The position numbers and the translations under genes were made by a program. The notes below the pieces were generated by a model. It made no database searches. It saw only the letters and a program-made list of their open reading frames with translations, and had not been told where the DNA came from. 64,000 bases of DNA, taken from the NCBI RefSeq assembly GCF_900142955.1, contig NZ_FRCP01000011.1, positions 1-64,000 of the forward strand. Direction: 5' to 3'. Position 1 is the stretch's first letter. The number at the start of each line of letters is the position of its first letter. Below are positions 63,829-64,000 of this stretch, piece after piece. The DNA comes from Anaerosporobacter mobilis DSM 15930 (GTDB taxonomy: Bacteria > Bacillota > Clostridia > Lachnospirales > Lachnospiraceae).

Positions 63829-64000
63829 ATGGATCGAATAAAAAATTATATATTAGAACAGGTAAGTAATAAGAAGATATCTCAAGAAGATGCATTTAGT
63901 ATGTTAAAAGAATTAAAAAATACTGATGAATTACATGAAGAGGTAGCGATTATAGGATTAGCATGTACATTACCAGAGGCTGAGAATCCTGAAGAATTTT
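63829..64000 (+). CDS. Start of a second polyketide synthase (cut by the window end)
   Basis: The first 57 codons only. Residues 1-31 form a helical docking-type segment (IKNYILEQVSNKKISQEDA, then MLKELK); from residue 38 the text EEVAIIGLACTLPEAENPEEF is the opening of a ketosynthase domain. AGGAG lies 9 nt before the ATG, 12 nt after the stop of the KS-DH-KR-ACP gene, so it is the next gene of the same operon. Confidence 0.88.
   Translation, partial: MDRIKNYILEQVSNKKISQEDAFSMLKELKNTDELHEEVAIIGLACTLPEAENPEEF

Overview
The window reads as a chromosomal segment of a low-GC, strictly fermentative Firmicute of the Lachnospiraceae, most like the plant-biomass degrader Lachnoclostridium (Clostridium) phytofermentans. 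The signs are AT-rich DNA with strong AGGAGG-type ribosome binding sites, a T-box leader, electron-bifurcating NfnAB, an iron alcohol dehydrogenase, YesM/YesN regulation and LplB/YtcP-type sugar permeases. The species assignment is inference. No CRISPR array, rRNA operon or intact transposase was seen.

Layout. 1-2400: a zinc-ribbon protein and a cytosolic 5'-nucleotidase-like phosphatase. 2449-5956 (minus): a phosphonate/phosphite-type ABC importer (PhnD, PhnC, two PhnE) without degradation genes. 6161-7860: a structured leader with an 11-aa ORF and a terminator, then a 40-aa ORF coupled to rsgA. 7957-11600: superoxide dismutase behind a Fur/PerR-like site, a T-box (probable Ala specifier) ahead of an AlaT-type aminotransferase, a GtrA protein and a CYTH-domain protein. 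11742-16005: nitroreductase, ArsR-type regulator and a two-component system. 16542-20237: iron alcohol dehydrogenase and NfnAB, which link NADH, NADPH and ferredoxin pools.

20452-37852 looks like one carbohydrate regulon. A GH94 phosphorylase, a giant GH94/GH149/GH161-type phosphorylase and a GH30 glycosidase, all cytosolic, are followed by a sugar ABC importer, a chemoreceptor and a YesM/YesN two-component system. My inference is uptake and phosphorolysis of beta-gluco-oligosaccharides, possibly beta-1,3-linked, with matching sensing and chemotaxis. Next come an unusual LacI-like sensor fused to a degenerate GGDEF domain (minus) and an intact GGDEF-EAL protein (plus).

40176-48628 is mostly housekeeping: YhhN-like membrane protein, DUF5688 protein, tRNA-Arg(CCG), a secreted low-complexity protein, RluF-type pseudouridine synthase, NAD+ DNA ligase and MetA (residue 111 is Glu, predicting acetyl-CoA use). 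48629-53250 has accessory character: a non-coding stretch with six GGWGTCR repeats, an AT-rich orphan protein with a PD-(D/E)XK motif, a YcaQ/AlkX-like DNA glycosylase and a small conserved protein. 53581-56848 holds an aspartate-dehydrogenase-like gene, a 2-hydroxyacid-dehydrogenase-like gene, a 39-aa acidic ORF and a CofE-like protein.

From about 57450 to the end a trans-AT polyketide synthase operon begins: a promoter, a long leader with a 4-codon ORF, a free-standing acyltransferase, a 1575-aa KS-DH-KR-ACP module without an AT domain, and the start of a second PKS with an N-terminal docking segment. This is the best candidate for an undescribed system, but most of it lies outside the window.
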